A stretch of DNA of 12,772 nucleotides from Pseudomonadota bacterium (GTDB lineage: Bacteria; Pseudomonadota; Alphaproteobacteria; Acetobacterales; Acetobacteraceae). A program made the position numbers and the translations under genes. The DNA is taken from assembly GCA_021808185.1 (NCBI GenBank), contig JAKBCB010000056.1, forward strand, positions 1 through 12,772. Reading direction: 5' to 3'. The notes below the pieces were generated by a model. It was given only the letters and a program-made list of their open reading frames with translations, did no database searches and was not told the DNA's origin. Of the stretch, positions 6,351 to 12,772 are shown piece after piece (the first letter of the stretch is position 1; each line of letters starts with the position of its first letter).

Positions 6351-7318
6351 CAGATGATCGAGGCCTCGGTGCACATCGCCTTCAGGTGCCGCGCCATTGC
6401 CTGCGCCTCGGCCACGCTGATCTGGCGGAAATTGTAGATTTCCCCTGGCTTGGATTGGCCAAGCTTCCAGAACGCGGCGGAGGGAACGGTGTACGGGTTG
6501 ATGAAGCCACCCATGCTCGGCCCGTCATTGACGAGGATGATCGGCGTCTGGCCCGCGAGGTTGATGGCGCCGAGCGGATAGCCGTGGTCGATGATGTTCG
6601 ATGGCAGGCTGCCGTGCTCGGGCGGCTTGTTGGTGGCATTTTCGGTGAATGTCCATTCCGGGCCATCCAGGCGGAAGCCGGTGCGGTTGGATTTGGCCGA
6701 CAATTTCCAATCGGCGGACAGGAAGCGAGCCTGCCCGGCGGCATCGATCCAGTCGTCGTTCGGCCCGGCGCAGACTTCCACGTCCCATCGCTTGTCGGTG
6801 CGGATCGGCGGACGGGCGCTTTCCTTCACCTCCCGCCCAGGCGTGCCCGCGCCCGCGGCGACCGGCACCACATGGCCGAGTTTCAAGGCGCTGCCCTCCA
6901 TCCCGCCCACGCCCGCCTGATGGAATGTGGAGCGCGACCCCAGCCACGGATCGGTGGCAATTCCACCGGCGATGGCGAGATAGCAGCGCGTGCCGACGCG
7001 CGCGGCGCCCATGGCCAGCACCTGTCCCGCCTTCACCGTGATGGAGCGCCACAGCGGCACCGGGGCATCGTCCAGCTTCGCGCCCATGTCTGCGCCGGTA
7101 AGTGCTATGACCGTGTCGCGCTGGAACTTCAGCGTCGGGCCAATGTATTGCGCCTCCAGCCCCGCCGCCCCTGGCTGGTTGCCAACCAGGACGTTGGCAA
7201 GCCTGAAGGACCACGAATCCATCGGTCCGGACGGTGGGAATCCCTGATTCCAGAAGCCGATGCGGCCGGGATAGTCCTGCACCGACGTTTCCAGCCCGGG
7301 CTTAAGCACCTCGATCAT
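6350..7318 (-). CDS. pxpC: AHS2 / PxpC-like biotin-dependent carboxyltransferase subunit, urea-carboxylase-like
   Basis: A 322-residue protein of the AHS2 (KipA/PxpC) family. The N-terminus has a SVQDYPGRIGFWNQG block and SGPMD (residues 12-34), then FRLANVLVGN and an ALTGAD segment. An SNRTGFRLDGPEW block comes later. The C-terminal third has SNIIDHGYPLGAI (240-252), NDGPSMGGF (264-272) and WKLGQSKPGE (284-293). From memory, these variants, notably SGPMD instead of SGAMD and the SNI-D-Y-GA and DGPS-GGF blocks, resemble the carboxyltransferase domain of urea carboxylase more than Bacillus PxpC. The protein should form a carboxyltransferase with the AHS1 partner encoded 15 bp upstream, using carboxybiotin from the carrier encoded just downstream. 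The acceptor is probably an amide, urea or guanidine nitrogen. Automatic pipelines would call it 5-oxoprolinase subunit C; that substrate is not established here. Confidence 0.88.
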   Translation of the reverse strand: MIEVLKPGLETSVQDYPGRIGFWNQGFPPSGPMDSWSFRLANVLVGNQPGAAGLEAQYIGPTLKFQRDTVIALTGADMGAKLDDAPVPLWRSITVKAGQVLAMGAARVGTRCYLAIAGGIATDPWLGSRSTFHQAGVGGMEGSALKLGHVVPVAAGAGTPGREVKESARPPIRTDKRWDVEVCAGPNDDWIDAAGQARFLSADWKLSAKSNRTGFRLDGPEWTFTENATNKPPEHGSLPSNIIDHGYPLGAINLAGQTPIILVNDGPSMGGFINPYTVPSAAFWKLGQSKPGEIYNFRQISVAEAQAMARHLKAMCTEASII

Positions 7319-7324
7319 GACCGG

Positions 7325-7334
7325 CCTCCTCCTT
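7325..7334 (-). promoter_or_regulatory. Strong ribosome binding site of the AHS2 gene
   Basis: The minus-strand sequence AAGGAGGAGG is nearly a full match to the anti-Shine-Dalgarno sequence. It ends 6 bases before the ATG at 7318 and overlaps the stop of the upstream AHS1 gene by one base. It is the strongest such site in the operon and may raise output of this subunit. Confidence 0.8.
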
Positions 7335-8206
7335 CAGAACCGCTTGCCGCGGTCGAGGCTTGCGACCCAGGACTTGTACTGCGCGACGGAGAACTTTTGA
7401 TAGCCCACGACGTTGTACTGGTAGCTGCCGTCCGCCACCTGCCGCTCCGCTTCCTCGAACTCCTGGACGCTGACAGGCACGAATTTCACGCGGTCGCCGG
7501 GGCGGAACAGACAGATGCTGTCTTCGAACACCGAGAATCGCCGCTTCGGGTCCCAGATCGGCACCGGGATACGCGCGAAGATCTGGTAGCCACCGGGCGT
7601 GGCAACCGGGTAGATCGCGGTCGAGGCACCGCCCATGCCGACGGTGCCCTGCGGCGTCCATGTGCGCGGCGGATTGTATTTCGGCGCGGTGATCACGCAG
7701 CGCGGATCGAGCGCCATCATGAACGGCAAGCCTGGCCAAAAGCCGAGCGAGGCTACCCAATATTCGCTACCGGAATGCACGCGCACCAGTTGCTCCGGCC
7801 CCGACAGACCGTTCAGACGCGCGACGAAGGCGGGATCGTATTCCTTCTGCGGATTGATTTTCGCGGTGTAATCCTCGATCGCCGCCCGCGTCCACGGGTC
7901 GCAATACGCGGTGGGGAAATAAAACAACCGGCTCGGTAACTCGATGTCGTCCGATGGGCCGAGTGCGGCAATCAGACGGGACATCTCCGACTTCAGATCC
8001 TCGAAGGAAATATCCTCCGGCTCGTAGTGCACCAGTAGCGAAGCGAAGCAGGGGGCCGTTTCGACCACTCCCTTAAGTCGCTGCGCCGCGATGGCGCCGG
8101 CGAGACCCTGGGCCATGAAATTCAGCTCGAGGTTCATCTCGTTACCGAATTCAATGAGCATGTACCGGTCGCCGCCGGGCATGTAGCGCGGTTCGTCGTA
8201 GATCAT
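7334..8206 (-). CDS. pxpB: AHS1 / PxpB-like biotin-dependent carboxyltransferase subunit, urea-carboxylase-like
   Basis: A 290-residue member of the AHS1 (KipI/PxpB) family, longer than the roughly 220-240 residues usual for PxpB. It opens with YMPGGDRYMLIEFGNEMNL, the family's common first block, and contains LKGVVETAPCFASLLVHYEP. The core has GFWPGLPFM, KYNPPRTWTP (about 176-185), TVGMGGAS and TPGGYQIFARIP (about 202-213). In ordinary PxpB the equivalents are closer to PGF-Y-GGL, PR--PR--VPAGSV and SPGGW. The KYNP-RTWTP and PGGYQ-F forms, and the tail of about 50 residues after FRPGDRVKFVPVS that includes FSVAQYKSWVASL, recall urea carboxylase. An AGGGAGAGG ribosome site lies 5 bases before the ATG, within a 26-bp gap after the biotin carboxylase gene. 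It should pair with the AHS2 protein to form the carboxyltransferase. Confidence 0.88.
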   Translation of the reverse strand: MIYDEPRYMPGGDRYMLIEFGNEMNLELNFMAQGLAGAIAAQRLKGVVETAPCFASLLVHYEPEDISFEDLKSEMSRLIAALGPSDDIELPSRLFYFPTAYCDPWTRAAIEDYTAKINPQKEYDPAFVARLNGLSGPEQLVRVHSGSEYWVASLGFWPGLPFMMALDPRCVITAPKYNPPRTWTPQGTVGMGGASTAIYPVATPGGYQIFARIPVPIWDPKRRFSVFEDSICLFRPGDRVKFVPVSVQEFEEAERQVADGSYQYNVVGYQKFSVAQYKSWVASLDRGKRF

Positions 8207-8232
8207 CCGAGCCTCTCCCTGCTGCGCCGCTG

Positions 8233-9603
8233 TCAGCCGATCAGGTCCGCCCTGTGCACGTCCACAAACGAGGTGAGCGTGCGGCCAAACCGGAATGCCT
8301 CATGGTTCATCACGCGGCGCAGGAACGCAATATTGGTCGTGATGCCCTCGACCACGCTGCCTTCCAGTGCCGCGCCCATCCGGGCAATTGCCGCATCGCG
8401 CGTCGGGCCATGCACGATCACCTTGGCGATCATCGAATCGTAATGCGGCGTCACGGTATCGCCCTCCCGCACGCCGGTATCGACCCGCACGCCCTCACCT
8501 TCTGGCAACACCAACCGAGTAATGCGCCCTGGCGACGGGAGGAACATCTTCGCCGGGTTCTCGGCACAGATCCGCACCTCGATGGCATGGCCGTGCCGCT
8601 GGATGCGATCCTGTGTCATCTGCGCGCCAAAATGCTCGCCCATCGCAAGCCGCAGTTGCATTCCGACCAGATCCAGGCCCGTGAGCATCTCCGTCACCGG
8701 GTGTTCCACCTGGATGCGGGTGTTCATCTCCAGGAAGTAGAACGCGCCTGTGTCATCGTCGAGCACGAACTCGATGGTGCCTGCGCCGCGGTAGCGTTCC
8801 TGGTGCGCCAGCGCCACGGCCGCGTGCGCCATCGCGGCGCGGGCCTCCGGCGTCAGTCCGGGCGAGGGGCTTTCCTCGATGATCTTCTGGAAGCGCCGCT
8901 GGATCGAACATTCGCGCTCAAAGCAATGCACGGCGTGCCCGTCGCCAAAACCGAACACCTGCATCTCGACATGACGCGCGTGACGCACGTAGCGTTCGAG
9001 GAAGACCGCCCCATCACCGAATGACCGCGCCGCCAGACCCTGCGTTGCCTCCACCGTCTTGCGCAGATCGTCCATGCGCTCGACCAGCCGCATGCCGATA
9101 CCGCCGCCGCCGGCCGATGCCTTGACCAGCAGCGGAAAGCCGACTTCGTGCGCGGCTTCTTCCAGTCCGTCGAGTTCACCCGGCGCAAAGCGCCCCGACC
9201 CTGGCAGCACCGGCACGCCGGCCGCCTTCGCCAGCAGCCGCGCCCGCTCCTTGTCGCCCATGTCCTCGATGGATTGCGGCGTGGGGCCGACCCAGACGAG
9301 GCCGGCGTCTTCGACCGCGCGGGCAAAGCCCTCGTTCTCGGCGAGAAAGCCATACCCGGGGTGCACCGCGTCCGCCCCCGCGTCGCGAGCCGCGTGCAGG
9401 ATCGCCGGGATGCGCAGGTAGCTATCGACCGGCTTCGGCCCGCCGATCGCCACCGCTTTGTCCGCCAGCGCAACATGCGCGGCGCCAGCGTCCGCCTCCG
9501 AATAGACCGCGACGGTGCGCAGGCCGAGCGCCTTGGCACTTCGCAGCACACGGCAGGCAATCTCGCCACGATTGGCGACCAGCACGGACGCGACGCGGCG
9601 CAT
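8233..9603 (-). CDS. accC: Biotin carboxylase subunit (AccC-like)
   Basis: A complete 456-residue ATP-grasp biotin carboxylase. The N-terminal domain has VLVANRGEIACRV (residues 7-19) and HPGYGFLAEN. The ATP lid is KASAGGGGIGMR (161-172). The catalytic region has ERECSIQRRFQKIIEE (229-244) and EMNTRIQVEHPVTE (292-305), with no obvious loss of key residues. It carboxylates the biotin of a carrier protein using bicarbonate and ATP. The start ATG shares one base with the stop of the LamB/YcsF gene (TGATG), so translation is tightly coupled. It sits between pxpA-like and AHS1/AHS2 genes with a separate carrier protein. I therefore infer that it serves that carboxylase rather than acetyl-CoA carboxylase of fatty-acid synthesis, although pipelines will label it as the latter. 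Confidence 0.93.
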   Translation of the reverse strand: MRRVASVLVANRGEIACRVLRSAKALGLRTVAVYSEADAGAAHVALADKAVAIGGPKPVDSYLRIPAILHAARDAGADAVHPGYGFLAENEGFARAVEDAGLVWVGPTPQSIEDMGDKERARLLAKAAGVPVLPGSGRFAPGELDGLEEAAHEVGFPLLVKASAGGGGIGMRLVERMDDLRKTVEATQGLAARSFGDGAVFLERYVRHARHVEMQVFGFGDGHAVHCFERECSIQRRFQKIIEESPSPGLTPEARAAMAHAAVALAHQERYRGAGTIEFVLDDDTGAFYFLEMNTRIQVEHPVTEMLTGLDLVGMQLRLAMGEHFGAQMTQDRIQRHGHAIEVRICAENPAKMFLPSPGRITRLVLPEGEGVRVDTGVREGDTVTPHYDSMIAKVIVHGPTRDAAIARMGAALEGSVVEGITTNIAFLRRVMNHEAFRFGRTLTSFVDVHRADLIG

Positions 9604-10331
9604 CAGGCTGCCCCGAGCCAGGGCGCGACGGCGGCACGGACGGCCTGCGTGACCTCGACCGCGTTCGGTGTATCCGAATGGATGCAGACGCTGTCGCTAC
9701 CGACGCGCACATCGACACCATTGACCGACGCCGTCAGCCCCTGCTGGATCGCCCGCACGCAGCGCGCGGCGGCGTTCGCCGCATCGACCGGCGGATGCTC
9801 CCGCGTGATGATAAGGCCGCCCGCGTCGGTATAGTCGAGATCGGCGTAGTATTCCGCGACGAAGCGGTGGCCGCGCGCGCGATAAATGCTTTCATGCAGC
9901 GTGCCGACCATGCCGAACAACGGCACATGGAAGATGTCGGCCACGTCGCAGATGGCGTGCGCGATATCCTCCATCCGCGCCGCCATGCCATAGAGCGATC
10001 CGTGCGGCTTGATGTGGTTCAGTTCCATCCCCTCGGCGCGCAGAAACCCGCTCAGGGCACCGACCTGATAGATGAGGCAATTCACCAGCTCCTCGCGCGA
10101 AATCTTCATCTCACGCCGCCCGAAGCCTTGCAGATCCGGCAGCGAGGGGTGGGCACCGACTTTCACGCCGTGTTGCCTGGCGAGTTGCACGGTGCGGCGC
10201 ATGTGGTTGAAGTCCGACGCGTGGAAGCCGCACGCCACGTTGGCGACGGTGATGAGCGGCATCAAGGCTTCGTCGTCCCCGAGGCGGTACAGCCCGAACC
10301 CCTCGCCCATGTCGCAGTTGATCGTGGTCAT
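9603..10331 (-). CDS. pxpA: LamB/YcsF family protein (5-oxoprolinase subunit A-like)
   Basis: A 242-residue protein with the family's blocks in order: INCDMGEGFG (residues 4-13), ANVACGFHASD (30-40), VGAHPSLPDLQGFGRRE (58-74), YQVGAL and NHIKPHGSLYG (104-114). The length is normal for PxpA (about 245-255). In PxpABC, the A subunit with the B and C subunits carries out ATP-dependent opening of 5-oxoproline to glutamate. Two otherwise well-kept motifs differ here: FHASDF in place of the usual FHAGDP, and KPHGSLYG in place of KPHGALYN. That suggests a subfamily with a different substrate. An AGGAG ribosome site lies 6 bases before the ATG in a 12-bp gap after hyuA. The family assignment is secure; the reaction is not. 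Confidence 0.92.
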   Translation of the reverse strand: MTTINCDMGEGFGLYRLGDDEALMPLITVANVACGFHASDFNHMRRTVQLARQHGVKVGAHPSLPDLQGFGRREMKISREELVNCLIYQVGALSGFLRAEGMELNHIKPHGSLYGMAARMEDIAHAICDVADIFHVPLFGMVGTLHESIYRARGHRFVAEYYADLDYTDAGGLIITREHPPVDAANAAARCVRAIQQGLTASVNGVDVRVGSDSVCIHSDTPNAVEVTQAVRAAVAPWLGAA

Positions 10332-10343
10332 GCGTCGCTCCTG

Positions 10344-12428
10344 TCAGCTGGCATAGGTCAGCACATAGGTGGCCCGCTCGTCGAGTTCCGCCGTCCAGTT
10401 TGCTTCGATCAGAATTGTCGTCGTCGGCTCCTCGATCACCGCCGGACCCTTGATACGATTGCCCGCCTTCAGTTTTGTTCCGTCGTAGATCGGCGCATCG
10501 GTGCCACGCCCATCCGCGGAGAGCACCAGCTTGCGCGAGCCACGCCGGGCGGACGCCGGCGGCGTGCGGGTACCCTTCGGCAAGGACAGCGGCGCGGGCT
10601 TCGGCATCCGTCCGATGGCCTGCACTTCGAGGTTGACGATCTCCACCAGCGAATGCGGCTCGGCATACGTGAACAACTGCTTGTGCCGCGCATGAAACGC
10701 GGTCTTGACGCGTTCGATCGACTTACCGTCGATCCTGAACGTCGCCAGGTCCACGGTGCATTCATGCACCTGTCCCGCGTAGCGCATGTCCATCGACCGC
10801 ACGAGCCGGATGTCGCGCGGCTTGAAGCCATCGGCGGTGAGGTGCTGGCGCGCCTGCGCTTCCAGTTCCTGAAACCGCGATTCGATGTCCGCGACCCGAG
10901 CGTCGGGTTCGAGACGCATCGGCCGCGTCGCGAGATAGTTGTATTTCACGTCGGCGATGATCTGCCCGAACGCGCAGAACCCGGATGCCAACTTCGGGAT
11001 CAGCACGCGACGGATGCCCATCTCGCTCGCCAGCGCCGTGATGTGCGCGGCCGTCGCCCCGCCCGCGCCAACGAGCACGAAGTCCCGCGGATCGTGCCCC
11101 TTCTCGACGGAGACGCGCCGGATGCCGTTGACCATGTTGGTGTTGACGATGGTGAAGATGCCGTAGGCGGCACGCTCCACGCTCAGCCCCAACGGATCGG
11201 CCACACGCTCCTTGATCGCCTTGTACGCAGCCGCGCGATCCAACCGGAACGTACCGCCCAGCAAGCCATCCGGCGAGAGATACCCGAGCACCAGATTGGC
11301 ATCCGAGACAGTCGGCGCCGTGCCGCCCTTGCCATAGCAGACCGGCCCCGGCATCGCTCCCGCCGATTGCGGCCCCACGTTGAGCAGGCCGAAATCGTCG
11401 ATCCAGGCGATGGAGCCGCCGCCCGCGCCGAGGCTCTCCACCTGGATCATCGGCACCCCGATGCGGTAGCGCAGGAAGTCCATGTTGCGGATGACGTTGG
11501 TCACGCCCTGGTGCGTCAGGGTGATGTCGAACGACGTGCCGCCCATATCCACGGTGATGACATTGCGCTCACCCATCGGCTCGGTCACGTACAAGCCGGC
11601 CTGTGGCGCAGAGGCCGGGCCGGAATTGATCGCATACACCGCACGCGCCGCCAGCACGCGGCCTTCCGCGAGCCCGCCGTTCGACTGGAAGTATCGCACT
11701 GGCTGCTGTGCCCCGAGGTCGCGGAAATAGGCGTCGATGCGCTGGACATAGCGTTCGAGAATGGGGCCCAGATAGGCATTCACAACGGCCGTCGAAGTGC
11801 GCGTGTATTCACGCACCTGCGGGTACACCTCAGACCCCACCGAGAGAAACACGTTCGGCAGCATCTCACGCACGATCTCGGCGGCGCGGCGCTCATGCGT
11901 TGTGTTCATCACGGACCAGACGAACGAGATCGCGACCGCCTCCACGCCCTCGCGCGCGAACAACGCGCAGGCGGCGCGCACGTCTTCCTCATGCATGGGT
12001 GTGTGAACAGAACCGTCGATCAGCACGCGCTCGCGCACGGGGACGCGCAAGTACCGCTCCGCCAGCATTTTCGCCGGCGGATATTCCGCGTCGTAACGGT
12101 AGCCATCTTCCTTGTGGCCAAGCCGGATCTCGATGGAGTCCTCGTGCCCCGATGTGCAGATCAACCCGGTCCTGGCGCCCTTGTGCTGGAGCAACGCGTT
12201 CAGCCCGACCGTGGTGCCGTTGATGCACAGGTCGCATTGCGAGACGATGCTCTCGACGCCCTCACCGAGATCGGCCGAGATCAGGTCGAGGCCGGCCCGT
12301 ATCGCCTCTCGCGGATCCTGCGGCGTGGACGGTGTCTTGTAGAGCCGGACATCGCCCCCGCGGATCGAGAGCACAAAGTCGGTGAATGTGCCGCCGGCAT
12401 CGACGCCGAGGCGATAGCGGTGCGCCAT
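10344..12428 (-). CDS. hyuA: Hydantoinase/oxoprolinase family protein, HyuA (ATP-binding subunit)
   Basis: A 694-residue HyuA-type protein with an actin/hexokinase-like ATPase fold. The first phosphate loop is GVDAGGTFTDF (residues 8-18). The second is VDMGGTSFD (293-301), and INSGPASAP, SLGAGGGSIAW (332-342), GAMPGPVCYGKGGTAPTVSDAN and LVGAGGATAAH follow. The C-terminal region is a beta-rich domain ending GPAVIEEPTTTILIEANW. Members of this family use ATP to open hydantoins, N-methylhydantoin, 5-oxoproline or caprolactam with a HyuB partner, or to carboxylate ketones. I prefer ATG at 12428 because GGGAG lies 8 bases upstream; the in-frame TTG at 12434 would be only 2 bases from that site. 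HyuB ends 15 bp upstream of the start, so the pair is co-transcribed. Sequence alone does not settle which substrate is used. Confidence 0.93.
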   Translation of the reverse strand: MAHRYRLGVDAGGTFTDFVLSIRGGDVRLYKTPSTPQDPREAIRAGLDLISADLGEGVESIVSQCDLCINGTTVGLNALLQHKGARTGLICTSGHEDSIEIRLGHKEDGYRYDAEYPPAKMLAERYLRVPVRERVLIDGSVHTPMHEEDVRAACALFAREGVEAVAISFVWSVMNTTHERRAAEIVREMLPNVFLSVGSEVYPQVREYTRTSTAVVNAYLGPILERYVQRIDAYFRDLGAQQPVRYFQSNGGLAEGRVLAARAVYAINSGPASAPQAGLYVTEPMGERNVITVDMGGTSFDITLTHQGVTNVIRNMDFLRYRIGVPMIQVESLGAGGGSIAWIDDFGLLNVGPQSAGAMPGPVCYGKGGTAPTVSDANLVLGYLSPDGLLGGTFRLDRAAAYKAIKERVADPLGLSVERAAYGIFTIVNTNMVNGIRRVSVEKGHDPRDFVLVGAGGATAAHITALASEMGIRRVLIPKLASGFCAFGQIIADVKYNYLATRPMRLEPDARVADIESRFQELEAQARQHLTADGFKPRDIRLVRSMDMRYAGQVHECTVDLATFRIDGKSIERVKTAFHARHKQLFTYAEPHSLVEIVNLEVQAIGRMPKPAPLSLPKGTRTPPASARRGSRKLVLSADGRGTDAPIYDGTKLKAGNRIKGPAVIEEPTTTILIEANWTAELDERATYVLTYAS

Positions 12429-12436
12429 GTCCAAAA

Positions 12437-12441
12437 CTCCC
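12437..12441 (-). promoter_or_regulatory. Ribosome binding site of hyuA
   Basis: GGGAG on the minus strand lies 8 bases before the ATG at 12428. It favours that start over the TTG at 12434, which would leave only 2 bases of spacing. Confidence 0.65.
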
Positions 12442-12443
12442 GA

Positions 12444-12772
12444 TCAGCCGACGCTGCGCAACGCATGGGTCGCCGCCAGATCCGCGTGCAGTGTGTGCGG
12501 ATCGATCACCACGCCGTACTCCGCACGCGCCGCCTCGACCGAGACGATTCGATCGCGCACATCGCGCACCACGGCTTCGATCGGGCGCTGCCTTGCGTTG
12601 CCGTAGCCGCCACCGCCAGGGTTCATGTTGCAGACCCGTTCGCCCGGATGCACGGTGATGATGGAGTTCTTTGTGACAACTTCGGTACTCTCACCGCGTG
12701 TGACCTGTAGCCGCCCCACCTTGCGCTCCACCAGCGTCGATACGGCACCTGCCGCCCCCATCGCCGGAATGC
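12444..12772 (-). CDS. hyuB: Hydantoinase B/oxoprolinase family protein, HyuB (C-terminal end, 5' part outside window)
   Basis: The frame is open to the right edge of the window, so only about 108 C-terminal residues are visible; a full HyuB has roughly 500-600. The visible part holds the family's C-terminal hallmark: VCNMNPGGGGYGNARQRP followed by IEAVVRDVRDRIVSVEAA and AEYGVVID. The ATG at 12761 is an internal methionine, not a start, because the preceding codons (Ile-Pro-Ala) remain in frame. HyuB is the partner of HyuA in ATP-dependent opening of cyclic amides and imides. It ends 15 bp before hyuA and is the first visible gene of the minus-strand run. Its promoter, and any further upstream genes, lie beyond the window. 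Confidence 0.92.
   Translation of the reverse strand, partial: IPAMGAAGAVSTLVERKVGRLQVTRGESTEVVTKNSIITVHPGERVCNMNPGGGGYGNARQRPIEAVVRDVRDRIVSVEAARAEYGVVIDPHTLHADLAATHALRSVG

Noticed and set aside
6333..6374. Longer biotin carrier starting at 6374
   Set aside because: It would run back into the end of the AHS2 gene and place the good AAGGAAAGGA ribosome site inside the coding region.
6338..7939. Open frame of 533 codons on the + strand
   Set aside because: It is antisense to the AHS1 and AHS2 genes, both well supported by motifs and ribosome sites; no family features are visible.
9678..12710. Open frame of 1010 codons on the + strand
   Set aside because: It lies antisense to hyuA, the LamB/YcsF gene and the hyuB end, which have clear family motifs. 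The translation is rich in Arg, His, Ala and Asp with no recognisable domain, as expected of a GC-rich shadow frame.

Overview
The window is a gene-dense, very GC-rich stretch (roughly two thirds G+C by eye) with ATGA overlaps and short spacers throughout. The base composition and gene families suggest a free-living alphaproteobacterium, perhaps of the Acetobacteraceae/Rhodospirillales or Rhizobiales type. No marker gene is present, so that placement is tentative. I see no RNA genes, mobile elements, CRISPR arrays or long intergenic regions, and no gap longer than about 30 bp. Promoters of both operons must lie outside the window.

Layout. Positions 1-3514 (+ strand) hold the end of one operon. 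It contains the C-terminal part of a dimethylglycine/sarcosine-dehydrogenase-like flavoprotein with its GcvT folate domain, a non-pyrrolysine MttB-superfamily methyltransferase, and a PhnD-like substrate-binding-fold protein without signal peptide. Each is joined to the next by an ATGA overlap. Positions 12772-3496 (- strand) hold a ten-gene convergent run. In transcription order it reads: hyuB (partial), hyuA, a LamB/YcsF (pxpA-like) gene, a biotin carboxylase, an AHS1/PxpB-like gene, an AHS2/PxpC-like gene, a minimal biotin carrier protein, the two halves of a ComDE-like thiamine-diphosphate decarboxylase, and a polytopic GT-C-like membrane protein. The two operons meet tail to tail and their coding ends overlap by 19 bp.

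How the genes may work together. The - strand run encodes two ATP-driven ways of attacking a cyclic amide, imide or urea-type bond. One is a HyuAB hydantoinase/oxoprolinase. The other is a complete biotin-dependent carboxylase (BC + AHS1 + AHS2 + BCCP) coupled to a LamB/YcsF protein. From memory of the families, the AHS1 and AHS2 proteins look closer to the carboxyltransferase half of urea carboxylase than to textbook PxpB/PxpC. The module therefore resembles a urea/guanidine-type carboxylase split into four genes, with no allophanate hydrolase in view. The ComDE-like pair would decarboxylate a 2-oxo acid to an aldehyde. The + strand operon demethylates N-methylated substrates. A catabolic island for an N-methylated or cyclic nitrogen compound (hydantoin, creatinine-derived, lactam, betaine or guanidino type) is the most economical reading, but the substrate is inference. 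The combination is the most interesting aspect of the window.
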